From Toxonevra muliebris (lineage: Eukaryota > Arthropoda > Insecta > Diptera > Pallopteridae), in assembly GCA_963691655.1 (NCBI GenBank), contig OY829327.1:63314079-63378078 (forward strand): a DNA stretch of 64,000 bases, read 5' to 3'. Positions 13,301 through 28,300 of this stretch are shown here, piece by piece. The notes under the pieces were generated by a model. The model was given only the letters and a program-made list of their open reading frames with translations. It had not been told where the DNA came from and ran no database searches. A program made the position numbers and the translations under genes. Within the stretch, counting starts at the first letter, position 1. Each line of letters begins with the position of its first letter.

Positions 13301-16300
13301 TGAAGCTGCCTCTGCTGATAACTCTGCTGCTGTTTCACGTGATGGTTGGGTTACAGTACGTAACGAAAAGACTTCGAGATCGAATAATGTTGATTTTGGT
13401 CAAAATGATGACACTGAGCTTGATGTTATCGTAAAAAATAAGTGGGTTCACATCTTATCTTTTAAACCCACAGTAACTGAACAGAATATAATTTCTAACG
13501 TTAATAAGTTATCTGCAATAAGCTTGTTAAGAAGGATGTTTCACTGGATAACCTACGAAGACTAACCTTCAAACTTGGAGTCCCTGCTCGCTATTATGGG
13601 AAACTTTTTGACTTTGCGCTCAATGTCAAAAGTCAAACCTTTTAAGTTTTTTCGAAATACGGCAATAGAACCTGTCATTCAATGATGAATGATATGCGCT
13701 GCACAAGAATTGGGAGTGTACATTCAACTAATCGCTCTCTAAAAATGTACTACTAAAATGTTTCCGGATTATGAACAAAATCAAACTGTATTCGCACTGC
13801 TACATTTTATTATGGCTACGATATTCTTGGCTTTGTTGAATCTTGTTTGAATTTGGATTTTTATGATGAAGAATTTTTTTATCCCAATCTTTACCAAATC
13901 TTTCGGAAAGACAGAGACGCTCTTAAAACTGATTGCGTAGTCTACGTTTGACGTTTTCCCCGCTTTTGAATGCGGACTCTTTATATGATCAACTATGTGT
14001 CTGTGTACATAGCTCCTCTGGTCAACTGTTCATATGTGCTTCCTACATCCCTCTTGAAAGTTCTGAAGAATTATACGCCGCTCATGTCGATAATATCATA
14101 AGTCTTGCTAATGACTCAAGCAACTAAGCATTCTCGGTGATTTTAATTTAAATAACATAATCTGGTCACTTATAGGTAGTAATAATGTTCCCACTCCTAT
14201 TAATGTTAACCGGAACAGTGAAATTTATCTGCGTAATGGTTTTTTTTAGCTTGGACCTTAGTCAAATTAATTGTTTCTTCAATAAGCTATCTCGGATTTT
14301 AGATCTTGTGTTTGTTAGCGATAGTTTGAAATTTGAATTAACTTAGTGTACATTTCCGCTTACTTCTTCTGATATGTATCATGTCCCTTTAGTTCTAATT
14401 GTGGAGTTTTATGAATTTGCTGAGTCTAACTGAGCCTACTAACTCAGACCATGCAATTTTTAATTATCGTCTTGGTGATTATGATAACATTAACTTTGTT
14501 CTTGAAACTCTTGATTGGGGTTGCCTTCTCAAAGAAACTTCGACCACAATTTGTTTTAATTTATTTGCATCTAAGTTATTTGAGCTTTGTTCTCATAATA
14601 TACCATTTTTACCGCCTAAAGTTCATAAATTACCGTGGTACACTAAAGATCTCAAAAAATTAAAAAATTTACGAAATAGAGCCTTCAAGAAATTCAAGGC
14701 CACAAATGATATCGTTCACAAACATATTCAATATATGAAAGAATTTAATATGTTAAATAAATTTCTCTACAATCAATATATCCTTAGTGTTGAGCAAAAT
14801 ATAAAATCCTCTCCAAAAAGCTTTTGGACCTTTATTCGTTCAAAAAAAGGGTCCTCGCATATACCAACGCATCTTTTCTACAAAGACATCTCCTCTAATT
14901 CACTTCAAGACTCAGCAAATCGTTTTGCAGATTACATCAAGTCTAATTTTTCAGAGGTAGTTGACTTCGATGATTCCATTCTCGGTAATCTTGAATCTCT
15001 GCGACTTCGGTTCATTATCTATATCAGAAGATGATGTTGCTCAAGGTATTTTGAGCTTAAAACTCTCTCTGAAAAGAGACATTGATGGTTTCTCAGCTTT
15101 TTTATTCAAAAAATGTTCCTCTGCAATTTGTAACCCACTGTGCCTAATCTTTAATAATTCCCTAAAAAATGGTGATTTTATAGATCGATGGAAAATCGTT
15201 CATATCACCCCGATTTTTAAGTCCGGTAATAAAAATGACATTCTTAATTACAGACCAATTTCTAAATTATCTAAAGTATCTAAATTGTTCGAAAAAGTTG
15301 TAAAGGAGAAGTTGTTCTTTGCTGTTAAAAGAATAATTTCTCCATATCAGCATGGTTTTGTACCTGGTCGATCAACGATAACTAATTTGGCCTTATTTTC
15401 TCAATCTTGCATATCAGTTTTTGAAAATGGTTCTTAGGTTCATGCTATTTACACAGACTTTTCCAAAGCCTTCGATAAAGTAAGTCACAAAATTTTACTT
15501 CATAAGCTTCAGTTACTTGGATTTCATTCAGCTTTCCTTCAATGGATTAAATCATACCTTATGAATCGTATATGCTATGTAGTCATAGAAAATGTCCATT
15601 CTGTCTCTTTTCAAGCTTCATCTGGTGTCCCTCAAGGAAGTATATTGGGACCCATATTTTTATTTTGTTCATAAATGACATTGGTACATGTTTCGATTTT
15701 TCTAAGTATCTGATTTATGCAGACGATTTAAAGATTTTTGCAGAAGTGCGCGATATATCTGATGTGATTTCGTTACAATCAGACCTTAATAATTTAGTTA
15801 ATTGGACCTCTCGTAACGGACTTGCTTTAAACATTAAAAAGTGTTTTCATGTAACTTATTCTAAATCTCACAACCCAATTCCTTCCCCGTATAATATTTG
15901 TGGCGGTACCCTTAGGACGCTATCTGAGATTTCGGACTTAGGAGTAGTTTTTGACACAAAGCTTACTTTTGCAAGTCATATTAATTGTATTATTCCTAAG
16001 GCCTACTCTCTTTTAGCTTTCGTTAAACGCAATAGCAGCGATTTTTCCGATCCCTATACAAAAAAACTATTATATAATTCTTTTGTAAGATCCTTTCTAT
16101 GAAATCCATTCACAACGCCTGGAAAAAGTTCAAAAGAGATTTTTTAGGTACGCTCTTTCCTCTTTAAGATTCGAAGAACCAATTCCATCTTATTATTCCC
16201 GATGCCTGCTTATTAGCTTAAACTCTTTAGTAAATCGGAGAATGATACAATCGTTAATGTTTGTGTACGATATCATTTGTGGTATCATAGACTCTTATCA

Positions 16301-19300
16301 GCTGTTAGAACTGATTTTCTTCAACATACCTGGAAGAAGTTTACGGAATTTCAAATACTTTCTACATAAAATTACATAGATCTTATTATGCTTATGTAAC
16401 AATCTAATAACTAGAACCTTAAGAGTATATAATTCACTGTCCAATAATCACTTTATTGATTTTTCCGTGTCCAGAACTGAATTTTATAAACTTATTTGTA
16501 GTATATTTTTATAATTATATGCATTCATAACATACTATTTTTAAAATTTTTTTAATTGTATTTCTAGTCAGTAAGATTATTATCTATTTGGCTTAATAAA
16601 CTAAACTTAACTAAACTAAAATAGCAAAAGATCATAGATAATATTAAAATTAAAGATCATAGATGATTAAAATTGTTTTTTAATAAAGCAAATTTTTGTT
16701 CAAACTTTGACACAAAAAACCGAAAATACTTTTTATATGACTCAATATTTTGTATCTTTCATATCTTTAGGTACAGTACTTAAGTTAAAAACTTTGTTGT
16801 CTAGTCTCTAGGGATATTATATGGTCCATTGTTTTAAATGAAATGAAATTTGCTTGGAAAACCCAAAATTTGTGCATCATTTTCTCTGAAAAAGTACACA
16901 TACACACATATGTGTAATTAAGGTTTTGGGCATTTTTTTTTTTAATTGTAATTTTTTTCTTAAATTCCAGAGATATAATGAGAGTTAATAAGCATTAGGT
17001 TTTCTCATAAATTCATTAGAATTTTGAAAAATTAACTAAAATGAATTCTAAAACTGCGAAAACTTGACCTTGGAGGGAGAAGAGCTTATAGGTTAAAAAA
17101 AAAAATAAGTTGTTTTTTGTAAATAAAATTTTTGTTTTTGCAACACTTTGAAACAAAGTGGTACGTCTATCATTATTATGAGTAGTAATATGTTTAATGG
17201 TTTGTGCGTTTGATTACAAATTATAGATGGCGTTTCGTCCCGGAATGGTGGACTTACCGGAAGGGCATCGAGAAGCAAATGTCAATGCAATTACGCTGCC
17301 TGAGGTCTTTCACGACTTTGATACAGCTCTTCCAGAATTGAATGATATCGACATTGAAGCCCAGTTTTCAATTAATCAATCAAGAGCGGACGAAATTACT
17401 ATGCGTGAGGATTACGGTAGCCTATCTTTATCAATGCAAGACGATGGTTTTGGTGATATTGGGTTTGAAGGGGACACGCCAGACTTAATACGTGGAGCAT
17501 TAGACTCAAGCATAAATGTAAGTATTTATATATCAAAAGTAAAAAAATAAAAAATTCCTGAAACAGCTTTGTGTCTCAATTTGCCCATTTTGTATGGAAA
17601 AAAGGCAGAAAGGACTAATTAAAAGTAGAAGTTAAATTACTCCTGAATAATATTTCGCGAGGAAATTTATCATCTAAGAGGTTTTGGGATAAAGATATAT
17701 AAATTATTTACCCCACTTTAAAAATGATATATCTTTTTTCTACATTGACAATTTATAGAATTTTTGTTAAATGACAAATTTTCTACGTTTAAAGATCTGG
17801 TTTTGGCAGATTCTAATTAATCGTAAATCTGCCAATCCGACTTTGAAAAATGTTATGGCCTTTCCGATCTAAGGTATCGATGTAATACAAAATTTATCGT
17901 TTTTAAAACTTGAGATGATTTTCGGTAGCCTATTTATAAAAAATAATGAAAATTAAAAAACACATTTCACATTTGGAGCTCAAAACAGTGTTGAACTTGA
18001 AGGTGAAAAACATATATTATTTTGAAAATTCGTTTGAAACACTATCCAAATCAACTATTATTACGAAAACACAGAGCTTTTAAATTCAGTAATAAGGTTT
18101 ATTAAGTTCAATGATTAAAGTTAGTAGATTAAATAGTAAAGTACAGAAGTAAACGCAAGTGCGTTGCGTTTGACAGAAAGCTATTGAAAATAGTTTGACA
18201 TATCGAATATGATTTAACAAACATAATAAGAACAAATGCTAAAAACAGAGTTGTATGCAATGTTACTTTAAGGAATGTATCGATCAAAAATGACTGAAAA
18301 TATAGAGGTTCACGAAAACGTGTCCAATATGTGATCACATATATCGAATTGTTTAAACAATTGTTATTCCTACAGAAATCGGCAACTCTGTTATCAATCC
18401 CAATATTATCAATTGCTCTTAATATTAAATTGGATATAATCTCATAAGTTTCTCTCTCTTCCGAAGGCAAGTCTAGAATTTTAATACTGAATCGCAGTCT
18501 GACGATCTCAAACTGTAGTTTTCCTTAATTGTGCCGTAAGCCCATATATCTTCACAACCCGATAGAGTCAGTCGTGACAGGGATAAATTTAAAACACAAT
18601 CGAAGACGAAGGAATTTCTGTTTCCTTATGTCGTTTCCCTCGTTAGCAATATGAAAGCATCGATTGCATTTTTCGCAATGAATATCGTTCTCCTACTGCA
18701 TTTGCAGATTAGAATTAAAAAGTTTTTTCCAACGCTTTGGCATTGTGCACTGAAAAAACAAAATATTCTTAATTCTTTGAGAGTAAAAGCAATGTTCCCT
18801 TTTTTTTAGGTTTTTTAAAAATTTGGATGGGGAAACAAAAAACAGTACAAAGTGATGGGTTCATTCACAAACACTAGGAACCATTTTATTCGCAAAGCCC
18901 ATTTAGCGCAGTAGTAGTGGATCAGCTCCAAAGTTCTAGGAAACAATCTTAAAATGTAATTAATTCTTTAGAAATTATTGGTCAGTAACTGCACGAATTT
19001 TGGGAATATAAGCCAACCTCATCCTGATTCCTTATCATGACACGAATTCTCACTGATAATCATTTGAAAAAAATGAGCCTCTGACTCTTTAGTATTTTTG
19101 ATAATTGTTTTGAGGTCGGGCTCATCATCAGTAATGGCAAGTCACTGTCAATTTTCTTCGAATGAAACCAATTTTGGAGTCTGTAATATTAGCACCAAAA
19201 AATGATGATTGTTCTTTTTATCAACGGTGTGAAGATAGCCACGCGTGGCTATCTTAGCAAATACACAAACCACAAAATGTAAAAATTTCTATGTTAACTT

Positions 19301-22300
19301 AACAGAAAAAATGTTAACCAAAAAATGTTATGTTAAGCACAACATAGAATATTCGTTCGGATCCTGATGACCATTTGGAGAACTGACTGTGACCACCAGA
19401 CATACCATTCCATAGGTATTGAACTACTGTCTTATCCTGCATACACAAATTTCACATATTTATCTCAGATTATTTTTAATTAATTTCTAAAATATATCAT
19501 TTTGTAAACTGAGTTGGAGGAATCTGGTGGTTATATGGAGCACTTCTACATATGTGCCAGATATGACATGGGTATCAGTGGATAGGTATTGAGGAGTAGA
19601 TCAATCCTGCATTTCCCAAATATCTAACATTAATTTCGGTCTACTAGTAACGGCTGTTTGAAAATTTGCATATTGGGTGGAGGAACTGGTGGCCATATGG
19701 AGCACTTCTACATATGTGCCAGATATGACATGGGTATCAGTGGATTGGTATTGAGGAGTGGATCAATCCTGCATTTCCCAAATATCTAACATTAATTTCG
19801 GTCTACTAGTAACGGCTGTTTGAAAATTTACATATTGGGTGCAAATGGGTGGAGGAACTGGTGGCCATATGGAGCACTTCTACATATGTGCCAGATATGA
19901 CATGGGTATCAGTGGATTGGTATTGAGGAGTAGATCAATCCTGCATTTCCCAAATATCTAACATTAATTTCGGTCTACTAGTAACGGCTGTTTGAAAATT
20001 TGCATATTGGGTGGAGGAACTGGTGGCCATATGGAGCACTTGTACATATGTGCCAGACATGACATGGGTATCAGTGGATTGGTATTGAGGAGTAGATCAA
20101 TCCTGCATTTCCCAAATATCTAACATTAATTTCGGTCTACTAGTAACGGCTGTTTGAAAATTTACATATTGGGTGCAAATGGGTGGAGGAACTGGTGGCC
20201 ATATGGAGCACTTCTACATATGTGCCAGACATGACATGGGTATCAGTGGATTGGTATTGAGGAGTAGATCAATCCTGCATTTCCCAAATATCTAACATTA
20301 ATTTCGGTCTACTAGTAACGGCTGTTTGAAAATTTACATATTGGGTGCAAATGGGCGGAGGAACAGGTGGCCATATGGAGCACTTCTACATATGTGCCAG
20401 ATATGACATGGGTATCAGTGGATAGGTATTGAGGAGTAGATCAATCTTGCATTTCCCAAATATCTAACATTAATTTCGGTCTACTAGTAACGGCTGTTTG
20501 AAAATTTGCATGTTGGGTGCAAATGGGTGGAGGAACTGGTGGCTATATGGAGCACTTCTACATATGTGCCAGATATGACATGGGTATCAGTAGATAGGTA
20601 TTGAGGAGTAGATCAATCCTGCGTTTCCCAAATATCTAACATTAATTTCGGTCTACTAGTAACGGCTGTTTGAAAATTTGCATGTTAGGTGCAAATGGGC
20701 GGAGGAACTGGTGGACATATGGAGCACTTCTACATATGTGCCAGATATGACATGGGTATCAGTGGATAGGTATTGAGGAGTAGATCAATCCTGCATTTCC
20801 CAAATATCTAACATTAATTTCGGTCTACTAGTAACGGCTGTTTGAAAATTTGCATGTTGGGTGCAAATGGGCGGAGGAACTGGTGGCCATATGGAGCACT
20901 TCTACATATGTGCCAGATATGACATGGGTATCAGTGGATAGGTATTGAGGAGTAGATCAATCCTGCATTTCCCAAATATCTAACATTAATTTCGGTCTAC
21001 TAGTAACGGCTGTTTGAAAATTTGCATATTGGGTGGAGGAACTGGTGGCCATATGGAGCACTTCTACATATGTGCCAGATATGACATGGGTATCAGTGGA
21101 TAGGTATTGAGGAATAGATCAATCCTGCATTTCCCAAATATCTAACATTAATTTCGGTCTACTAGTAACGGCTGTTTGAAAATTTGCATGTTGGGTGCAA
21201 ATGGGCGGTGGAACTGGTGGCCATATGGAGCACTTCTACATATGTGCCAGATATGACATGGGTATCAGTGGATAGGTATTGAGGAGTAGATCAATCCTGC
21301 ATTTCCCAAATATCTAACATTAATTTCGGTCTACTAGTAACGGCTGTTTGAAAATTTGCATATTGGGTGGAGGAACTGGTGGCCATATGGAGCACTTCTA
21401 CATATGTGCCAGATATGACATGGGTATCAGTGGATAGGTATTGAGGAATAGATCAATCCTGCATTTCCCAAATATCTAACATTAATTTCGGTCTACTAGT
21501 AACGGCTGTTTGAAAATTTGCATGTTAGGTGCAAATGGGCGGAGGAACTGGTGGTCATATGGAGCACTTCTACATATGTGCCAGATATGACATGGGTATC
21601 AGTGGATTGGTATTGAGGAGTGGATCAATCCTGCATTTCCCAAATATCTAACATTAATTTCGGTCTACTAGTAACGGCTGTTTGAAAATTTACATATTGG
21701 GTGCAAATGGGTGGAGGAACTGGTGGCCATATGGAGCACTTCTACATATGTGCCAGATATGACATGGGTATCAGTGGATTGGTATTGAGGAGTAGATCAA
21801 TCCTGCATTTCCCAAATATCTAACATTAATTTCGGTCTACTAGTAACGGCTGTTTGAAAATTTGCATGTTGGGTGCAAATGGGCGGTGGAACTGGTGGCC
21901 ATATGGAGCACTTCTACATATGTGCCAGATATGACATGGGTATCAGTGGTTAGGTATTGAGGAGTAGATCAATCCTGCATTTCCCAAATATCTAACATTA
22001 ATTTCGGTCTACTAGTAACGGCTGTTTGAAAATTTGCATATTGGGTGGAGGAACTGGTGGCCATATGGAACACTTGTACATATGTGCCAGACATGACATG
22101 GGTATCAGTGGATTGGTATTGAGGAGTAGATCAATCCTGCATTTCCCAAATATCTAACATTAATTTCGGTCTACTAGTAACGGCTGTTTGAAAATTTGCA
22201 TGTTGGGTGCAAATGGGCGGTGGAACTGGTGGCCATATGGAGCACTTCTACATATGTGCCAGATATGACATGGGTATCAGTGGATAGGTATTGAGGAATA

Positions 22301-25300
22301 GATCAATCCTGCATTTCCCAAATATCTAACATTAATTTCGGTCTACTAGTAACGGCTGTTTGAAAATTTGCATGTTAGGTGCAAATGGGCGGAGGAACTG
22401 GTGGTCATATGGAGCACTTCTACATATGTGCCAGATATGACATGGGTATCAGTGGATTGGTATTGAGGAGTGGATCAATCCTGCATTTCCCAAATATCTA
22501 ACATTAATTTCGGTCTACTAGTAACGGCTGTTTGAAAATTTACATATTGGGTGCAAATGGGTGGAGGAACTGGTGGCCATATGGAGCACTTCTACATATG
22601 TGCCAGATATGACATGGGTATCAGTGGGTTGGTATTGAGGAGTAGATCAATCCTGCATTTCCCAAATATCTAACATTAATTTCGGTCTACTAGTAACGGC
22701 TGTTTGAAAATTTGTATGTTGGGTGCAAATGGGCGTAGGAACTGGTGGTCATATGGAGCACTTGTACATATGTGCCAGATATCACATGGGTATCAGTGGA
22801 TAGGTATTGAGGAGTAGATCAATCCTGCATTTCCCAAATATCTAACATTAATTTCGGTCTACTAGTAACGGCTGTTTGAAAATTTGCATGTTGGGTGCAA
22901 ATGGGCGGAGGAACTGGTGGCTATATGGAGCACTTCTACATATGTGCCAGATATGACATGGGTATCAGTGGATAGGTATTGAGGAGTAGATCAATATTGC
23001 ATTTCCCAAATATCTAACATTAATTTCGGTCTACTAGTAACGGCTGTTTGAAAATTTGCATGTTGGGTGCAAATGGGTGGAGGAACTGGTGGCTATATGG
23101 AGCACTTCTACATATGTGCCAGATATGACATGGGTATCAGTGGATAGGTATTGTGGAGTAGATCAATCTTGCATTTCCCAAATATCTAACATTAATTTCG
23201 GTCTACTAGTAACGGCTGTTTGAAAATTTGCATGTTAGGTGCAAATGGGCGGAGGAACTGGTGGACATATGGAGCACTTCTACATATGTGCCAGATATGA
23301 CATGGGTATCAGTGGATAGGTATTGAGGAGTAGATCAATCCTGCATTTCCCAAATATCTAACATTAATTTCGGTCTACTAGTAACGGCTGTTTGAAAATT
23401 CGCATATTGGGTGGAGGAACTGGTGGTCATATGGAGCACTTGTACATATGTGCCAGACATGACATGGGTATCTGTGGATAGGTATTGAGGAGTAGATCAA
23501 TACTGCATTTCCCAAATATCTAACATTAATTTCGGTCTACTAGTAACGGCTGTTTGAAAATTTGGATGTTGGGTGCAAATGGGTGGAGGAACTGGTGGCC
23601 ATATGGAGCACTTCTACATATGTGCCAGATATGACATGGGTATCAGTGGATAGGTATTGAGGAGTAGATCAATCCTGCATTTCCCAAATATCTAACATTA
23701 ATTTCGGTCTACTAGTAACGGCTGTTTGAAAATTTGTATGTTGGGTGCAAATGGGCGGAGGAACTGGTGGTCATATGGAGCACTTGTACATATGTGCCAG
23801 ATATCACATGGGTATCAGTGGATAGGTATTGAGGAGTAGATCAATCCTGCATTTCCCAAATATCTAACATTAATTTCGGTCTACTAGTAACGGCTGTTTG
23901 AAAATTTGCATGTTGGGTGCAAATGGGCGGAGGAACTGGTGGCTATATGGAGCACTTCTACATATGTGCCAGATATGACATGGGTATCAGTGGATAGGTA
24001 TTGAGGAGTAGATCAATCCTGCATTTCCCAAATATCTAACATTAATTTCGGTCTACTAGTAACGGCTGTTTGAAAATTCGCATATTGGGTGGAGGAACTG
24101 GTGGTCATATGGAGCACTTGTACATATGTGCCAGACATGACATGGGTATCTGTGGATAGGTATTGAGGAGTAGATCAATCCTGCGTTTCCCAAATATCTA
24201 ACATTAATTTCGGTCTACTAGTAACGGCTGTTTGAAAATTTGCATATTGGGTGGAGGAATTGGTGGCCATATGGAGCACTTCTACATATGTGCCAGATAT
24301 GACATGGGTATCAGTGGATAGGTATTGAGGAATAGATCAATCCTGCATTTCCCAAATATCTAACATTAATTTCGGTCTACTAGTAACGGCTGTTTGAAAA
24401 TTTGCATGTTGGGTGCAAATGGGCGGTGGAACTGGTGGCCATATGGAGCACTTCTACATATGTGCCAGATATGACATGGGTATCAGTGGATAGGTATTGA
24501 GGAGTAGATCAATCCTGCATTTCCCAAATATCTAACATTAATTTCGGTCTACTAGTAACGGCTGTTTGAAAATTCGCATATTGGGTGGAGGAACTGGTGG
24601 TCATATGGAGCACTTGTACATATGTGCCAGACATGACATGGGTATCTGTGGATAGGTATTGAGGAGTAGATCAATCCTGCGTTTCCCAAATATCTAACAT
24701 TAATTTCGGTCTACTAGTAACGGCTGTTTGAAAATTTGCATATTGGGTGGAGGAATTGGTGGCCATATGGAGCACTTCTACATATGTGCCAGATATGACA
24801 TGGGTATCAGTGGATAGGTATTGAGGAGTAGATCAATCCTGCATTTCCAAAATATCTAACATTAATTTCGGTCTACTAGTAACGGCTGTTTGAAAATTTG
24901 GATGTTGGGTGCAAATGGGTGGAGGAACTGGTGGCCATATGGAGCACTTCTACATATGTGCCAGATATGACATGGGTATCAGTGGATAGGTATTGAGGAG
25001 TAGATCAATCCTGCATTTCCCAAATATCTAACATTAATTTCGGTCTACTAGTAACGGCTGTTTGAAAATTCGCATATTGGGTGGAGGAACTGGTGGTCAT
25101 ATGGAGCACTTGTACATATGTGCCAGACATGACATGGGTATCTGTGGATAGGTATTGAGAAGTAGGGATTAGACTATCTTAGTTGTATCGTTTCGCGTTT
25201 TTATTTTATTTTTTGGTCTTAAGCGATCTAGGCATCGATTTTCTTTTATGCGGTCTTGTCGAATCTCTTGTTATATGGAAGCAGTAGTCAGTAGTCAAAA

Positions 25301-28300
25301 GCGCTAAATTTTTATTCTTCCTTGAAGTTGGTTAATTTTTCAGGGAAGCAGTCTTTGTGTGAGTCTAAGGAGTGGACCTTCAGACGCCCTATATTTATTT
25401 GCTGCAATTTTCATGTTTAGCTGTCCGAAGTACGTAAAAGAAAAATAGTAGAATCCTTACCACAGAAAAATTTTGCAAAATTTGTGTAGGGAAAAGCGAA
25501 AGTTACATCAAACTTTAAAAAATAAATTAAAAAATTATTTTCTTTATCAACTTTGTGCATGATTATATTGGTGTTCGCTGTTCGACGAATATATCACATT
25601 TCTATGGTAAAGACTCTCTCTTTGTGTTGGATGCAATAACAATTTCATGGTGTTCGCCGAGCACAAATTGAAATATAATCACTCACTTATTGGCGTTATC
25701 TCGCATTTTAACATTCTTGGTGAAGAGTGTAGAGCAGGTGAGCGTTGAGCGCAAGATGATTGCAGATTATGTAAATGTAGTGGTGCAAGCCAATGGTTTA
25801 AAAGATCGTGAGTGGAGAGTTGGCATTTTATTCTTGAGCGACTGAATAAATGCAAGTGATGAAGGAGACTTGATTGAATCAATTGATGGTGAGAGAAGTG
25901 GTGAACGTGAGTACGACAATGTTGATTATGAAAAGCGAAGAGATGATGAGAAAGCTGAGATGACCATAGAAAATGAATCAGAAATAGTGGTGTAGGTGAC
26001 GAAGAAATTTGAGTAATATAATGTTGGCACACAATTGGAACGACGGAGACAACAATTCATTTTTTATACACATAACATTATGCGAGAAAAAAAGAAATGG
26101 TGACGATTTGGTTTTTTCCTCCACTTAACTAGTTGTTTATTCCCATAACTTTTTTATATTTGTTTAAATCGTAAAAATCTTTTCATATTTCTAGATATGT
26201 TTACTAAAATAAATATCAAATTTTCCATTGAAATTTAGGATGAAGCTATTTTTAAGACCATAAAAAATCATCCCAATATCGTTTACAATTGCTCTAATTG
26301 AGCTACCATCACAAGCGAATTAATTTCCGTTATTGGTGTTTTAATACCGACGTTGAATCGCAAAAAACTGCTTTCGTGATTTAGCTATAAATGACTCAAA
26401 ATAAAGAAAGATAATAATTTTTCCCAACTTATCAATTCTTATGAAATTTCTGCCTCTTAAGGAAATCGATTAAGCCTCAGTGATTGAAACAGAAATAACG
26501 CAAATTAAATAACTGGTGGTGTTAGCGCAATTAAAGAAGTTTTAGATTGAATTGGGATGATTTTTTATGGTCTCAATAATAGCTTCATCCTCAATTTTAA
26601 TAATTGATATTTGTTGTTGTTTTTCGCTGTGACCCACTTCTCTCTTAACTCCTCTTCGTCTACAAAATTATACAAATTTCTGGCAATGAGAGGACTATCT
26701 CATTGGAAATTTTACTGCTCATCATTGCACTTTTGTCCTTTAATGGTCACAGTTGAAATATTTGGGTGCCCTTTGCTTGTTTAAAGTCATTTTAAAAGTT
26801 TTATACCGTGTGAAAAAAAATATATAAAAATGAAACGAGACAAATTTTTTAATATATTTGTTAAATTGTCTTTAATTAATAAAAAAGAAATTTTTAAAAT
26901 TCATATAAGTAACGAAGAATGTAGTGACATTATTAAAAATTACAACAACTGCATGGAGTTCTTAAAATATAAAAAACGGTGCCATCCTGTGGCGGATAAC
27001 ACGCGTAATAAAAAGCGGATAATAAATCGGTGGAAACCAATTGTAAGTAGAAAAGTTAGCAATACTAATTAAAAATACATTTTTTAACTTTTTTTGGGGA
27101 TGCATTTAATTTTCGTTTTATTAGGACGTGAAGTAAGCAGGTAGTAGGGCAAATCAATAAACAAAAAAAAATGCCTCTAAAAGCACGGAATTTCGTTTCT
27201 CTTTCTTCGTTCCTTTTTTTTTAATTTTTGCTTGACGTTATGGTGTTTTCTAGCCACTCATTTCCATAAGTGTTCTTTTAGGTTAGACAATTGTTGCTAG
27301 CAATTTTTTGGATTTTGTAGGCGAAGTAGGTAAGAAGGAGATACAAACTTGCCTGTCTTTTTCTATATACCAATTTTTTCTATCTCCCTCTTTGAGGCAG
27401 GCGTTCATGATTGCGCCCGTGTGAACAGCCACATTAATCGCTATATAATCTTGTAATAAATGAAAATCCATTTAATTTTTGCATTTAAGATGTTGTAAAT
27501 ACATTCAGTAGTAAGTATATCATGATCACCGTATCGGAAAGCGTAGTTTTGAGAAAAACGCATAAAAGGGTAAATTAATTATCAGATCAATTTTAAATAT
27601 TTACAAAATACTCTTGGAATATTGTAGCGGTATAACTAAAAAATTAAAAATCAGATTGATTGATTAACTCCGAAAATGTATTTTCATGCAATGTGTTTTT
27701 GAACGCCCTCACTTCTACCCAAAACTCAATTGCTGAGACTAGATTTGTCCAATCTTCAGTTAAAAGATTTCTTCATTGAATTTTGAACAATGTTATCATA
27801 TTTTCAGTATACTTTAACGTTTTATTATCAAAATGAGCATAAATGCTTGATTTTACTACTTTAAACTTAGAAAGCTAATCTATTTTTAAGTAGTACTTAT
27901 ATAAAAGGTAAATAAGAAAAAAGTAATAAAATTAATGATATAGAATAACTTAAGGGATGTCATGAGTTAGAAGGTTAAAAAGAAGCGTTTTTCGTGACTT
28001 TTTAGAAGTGAAAAAAAAGAAGTGAACCCATTGAACTTCAAGGTATATTTTTGTATATTTTCAAAGTATTTTGTTGAAAGTAAAATAATAAATTACAACA
28101 ATTTTATTAATGTATTTCATGAGCGTCTTGCCGCTGTAATTTTCAATCGGTGGGAAAGATCCAGCTTGTAATTCTTGACTGAAACAAAAAAAACAAAAAA
28201 AAAATTTCTTTGTTATATATTTCTTCTGGGTGAACCAAAATAAACAGAAAAAAGTGAATTTATAGTTTTCTCAGGTTTAAAAAAAAATTTAATTTTTAAA

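Noticed and set aside
19511..25165. CRISPR-like array
   Set aside because: Repeats are 162/172 bp head to tail without unique spacers, in a eukaryotic intron, and are mirrored at 41.3-48.1 kb as a transposon arm.
25679..26032. His/Ser-rich - strand ORF of 117 codons
   Set aside because: The composition reflects GTGA-rich DNA; no domain, no splice or start context.
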